A DNA stretch of 64,000 nt from Ancylobacter sp. IITR112 (GTDB taxonomy: Bacteria > Pseudomonadota > Alphaproteobacteria > Rhizobiales > Xanthobacteraceae): positions 1,550,001 to 1,614,000 of the forward strand of contig NZ_JBGCUS010000001.1 in the NCBI RefSeq assembly GCF_041415945.1. Reading direction: 5' to 3'. A program made the translations under genes and the position numbers. The first letter of the stretch is position 1, and every line of letters begins with the position of its first letter. The notes under the pieces were generated by a model that did not search any database, was not told the DNA's origin, and worked only from the letters and a program-made list of their open reading frames with translations. Below are positions 63,943 through 64,000 of this stretch, piece by piece.

Positions 63943-64000
63943 TCAGTCCGGCTGTGTGGTGAAAAGAAGCTCGATGCGGGCACGGCTCGTGATCCCGTCG
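63943..64000 (-). CDS. Phage tail completion protein (DUF3168-like), C-terminal end only
   Basis: Only the last 18 or so codons are inside the window: DGITSRARIELLFTTQPD and a TGA stop. The TSRxRIELL ending is like DUF3168 (tail terminator/completion) proteins, which normally precede the tube gene in this type of operon. The call rests on this short tail and on the gene order. Confidence 0.55.
   Translation of the reverse strand, partial: DGITSRARIELLFTTQPD

Larger units (their letters stand above)
48434..64000 (-). mobile_element. Siphovirus-type prophage, left end (continues beyond the window)
   Basis: Downstream of tRNA-Ser the gene content changes to phage tail and lysis genes. Nearly all are on the minus strand with start-stop overlaps: tail completion, tube, chaperones, tape measure, distal tail, DUF6950, tip, fibres, endolysin, holin. 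Several members resemble GTA-type proteins (tube, chaperone, 3TM holin), but the fibre diversity and the separate lysis block point to a prophage. The exact left boundary is unknown; tRNA-Ser is the plausible attB. Integrase, repressor, capsid and packaging genes are not in the window. Confidence 0.85.

Noticed and set aside
49479..64000. Interpretation of the tail cluster as a gene transfer agent
   Set aside because: The tube, chaperone and holin resemble GTA proteins, but there are several divergent fibre genes, an inverted cargo gene, a lysis block and a tRNA border. Capsid and packaging genes are outside the window, so the question is not fully closed.

Overview
The window is high-GC DNA from an alphaproteobacterium, most likely a member of the Hyphomicrobiales (Rhizobiales). 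The pointers are a GAAC-N7-GAAC LexA box between uvrA and ssb, phosphatidylcholine synthase, IalB, Atu4866, DUF2842 and HspQ family proteins, and dispersed ATCCCGG palindromes of the kind seen in this order. The gene content would suit a Xanthobacteraceae-like soil or water bacterium, but the genus cannot be fixed from the sequence alone.

Bases 1-34,300 are chromosomal backbone. In order they hold the end of an exopolysaccharide BY-kinase-like gene with a degenerate P-loop, DUF2842, heme A synthase (ctaA), SOS-linked uvrA and ssb, a frameshifted DUF2306 gene, marC and gyrA. Then come a secreted hydrolase, coaD, two tandem cyclophilins, the queuosine genes queA-tgt, wrbA, tRNA-Lys, a TusA-like protein, mobB/mobA, recG, and sdhE-mfd. 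A YejA-like binding protein, an IalB protein, hspQ, an AEC transporter, a UbiH-like monooxygenase, pcs and a quinone reductase complete the stretch.

Bases 34,482-39,217 encode a complete nucleoside/BMP-type ABC importer: ATPase, two permeases and a binding protein. An M20 deacylase and a DUF4239-like membrane protein follow. Bases 41,566-48,064 hold rimO, an ABM-domain protein, a lone PDC-sensor protein, an AT-richer intergenic patch, a secreted lipase-like protein, a LysR/SDR divergent pair and an Atu4866 protein.

From tRNA-Ser(TGA) at 48,344 to the right edge the window is one end of a siphovirus-type prophage. Its late operon runs entirely on the minus strand towards the tRNA. In transcription order it encodes a tail completion protein (partial), tail tube, two tail assembly chaperones, tape measure, distal tail proteins, a DUF6950 protein, a J-like tip protein, a mosaic set of fibre/lectin-like proteins, a lysozyme-type endolysin with a C-terminal membrane segment and a 3TM holin, and ends at a strong terminator. 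Capsid, packaging, integrase and repressor genes are not in the window and presumably lie beyond base 64,000.

The most interesting items sit in or beside the prophage. One is a small two-helix membrane protein gene (62,630-62,917) in opposite orientation and AT-richer, inserted between the chaperone and tape-measure genes: a moron-type candidate. Others are two perfect LexA-type boxes within 440 bp at the tRNA-proximal end, next to a zinc-ribbon gene and a divergent orphan gene, and an open -1 frame across the tail chaperone junction. Outside the prophage, a GyrA with Asn-Gln at the quinolone positions, a Tgt missing two of three zinc cysteines and a one-base frameshift in DUF2306 deserve checking.
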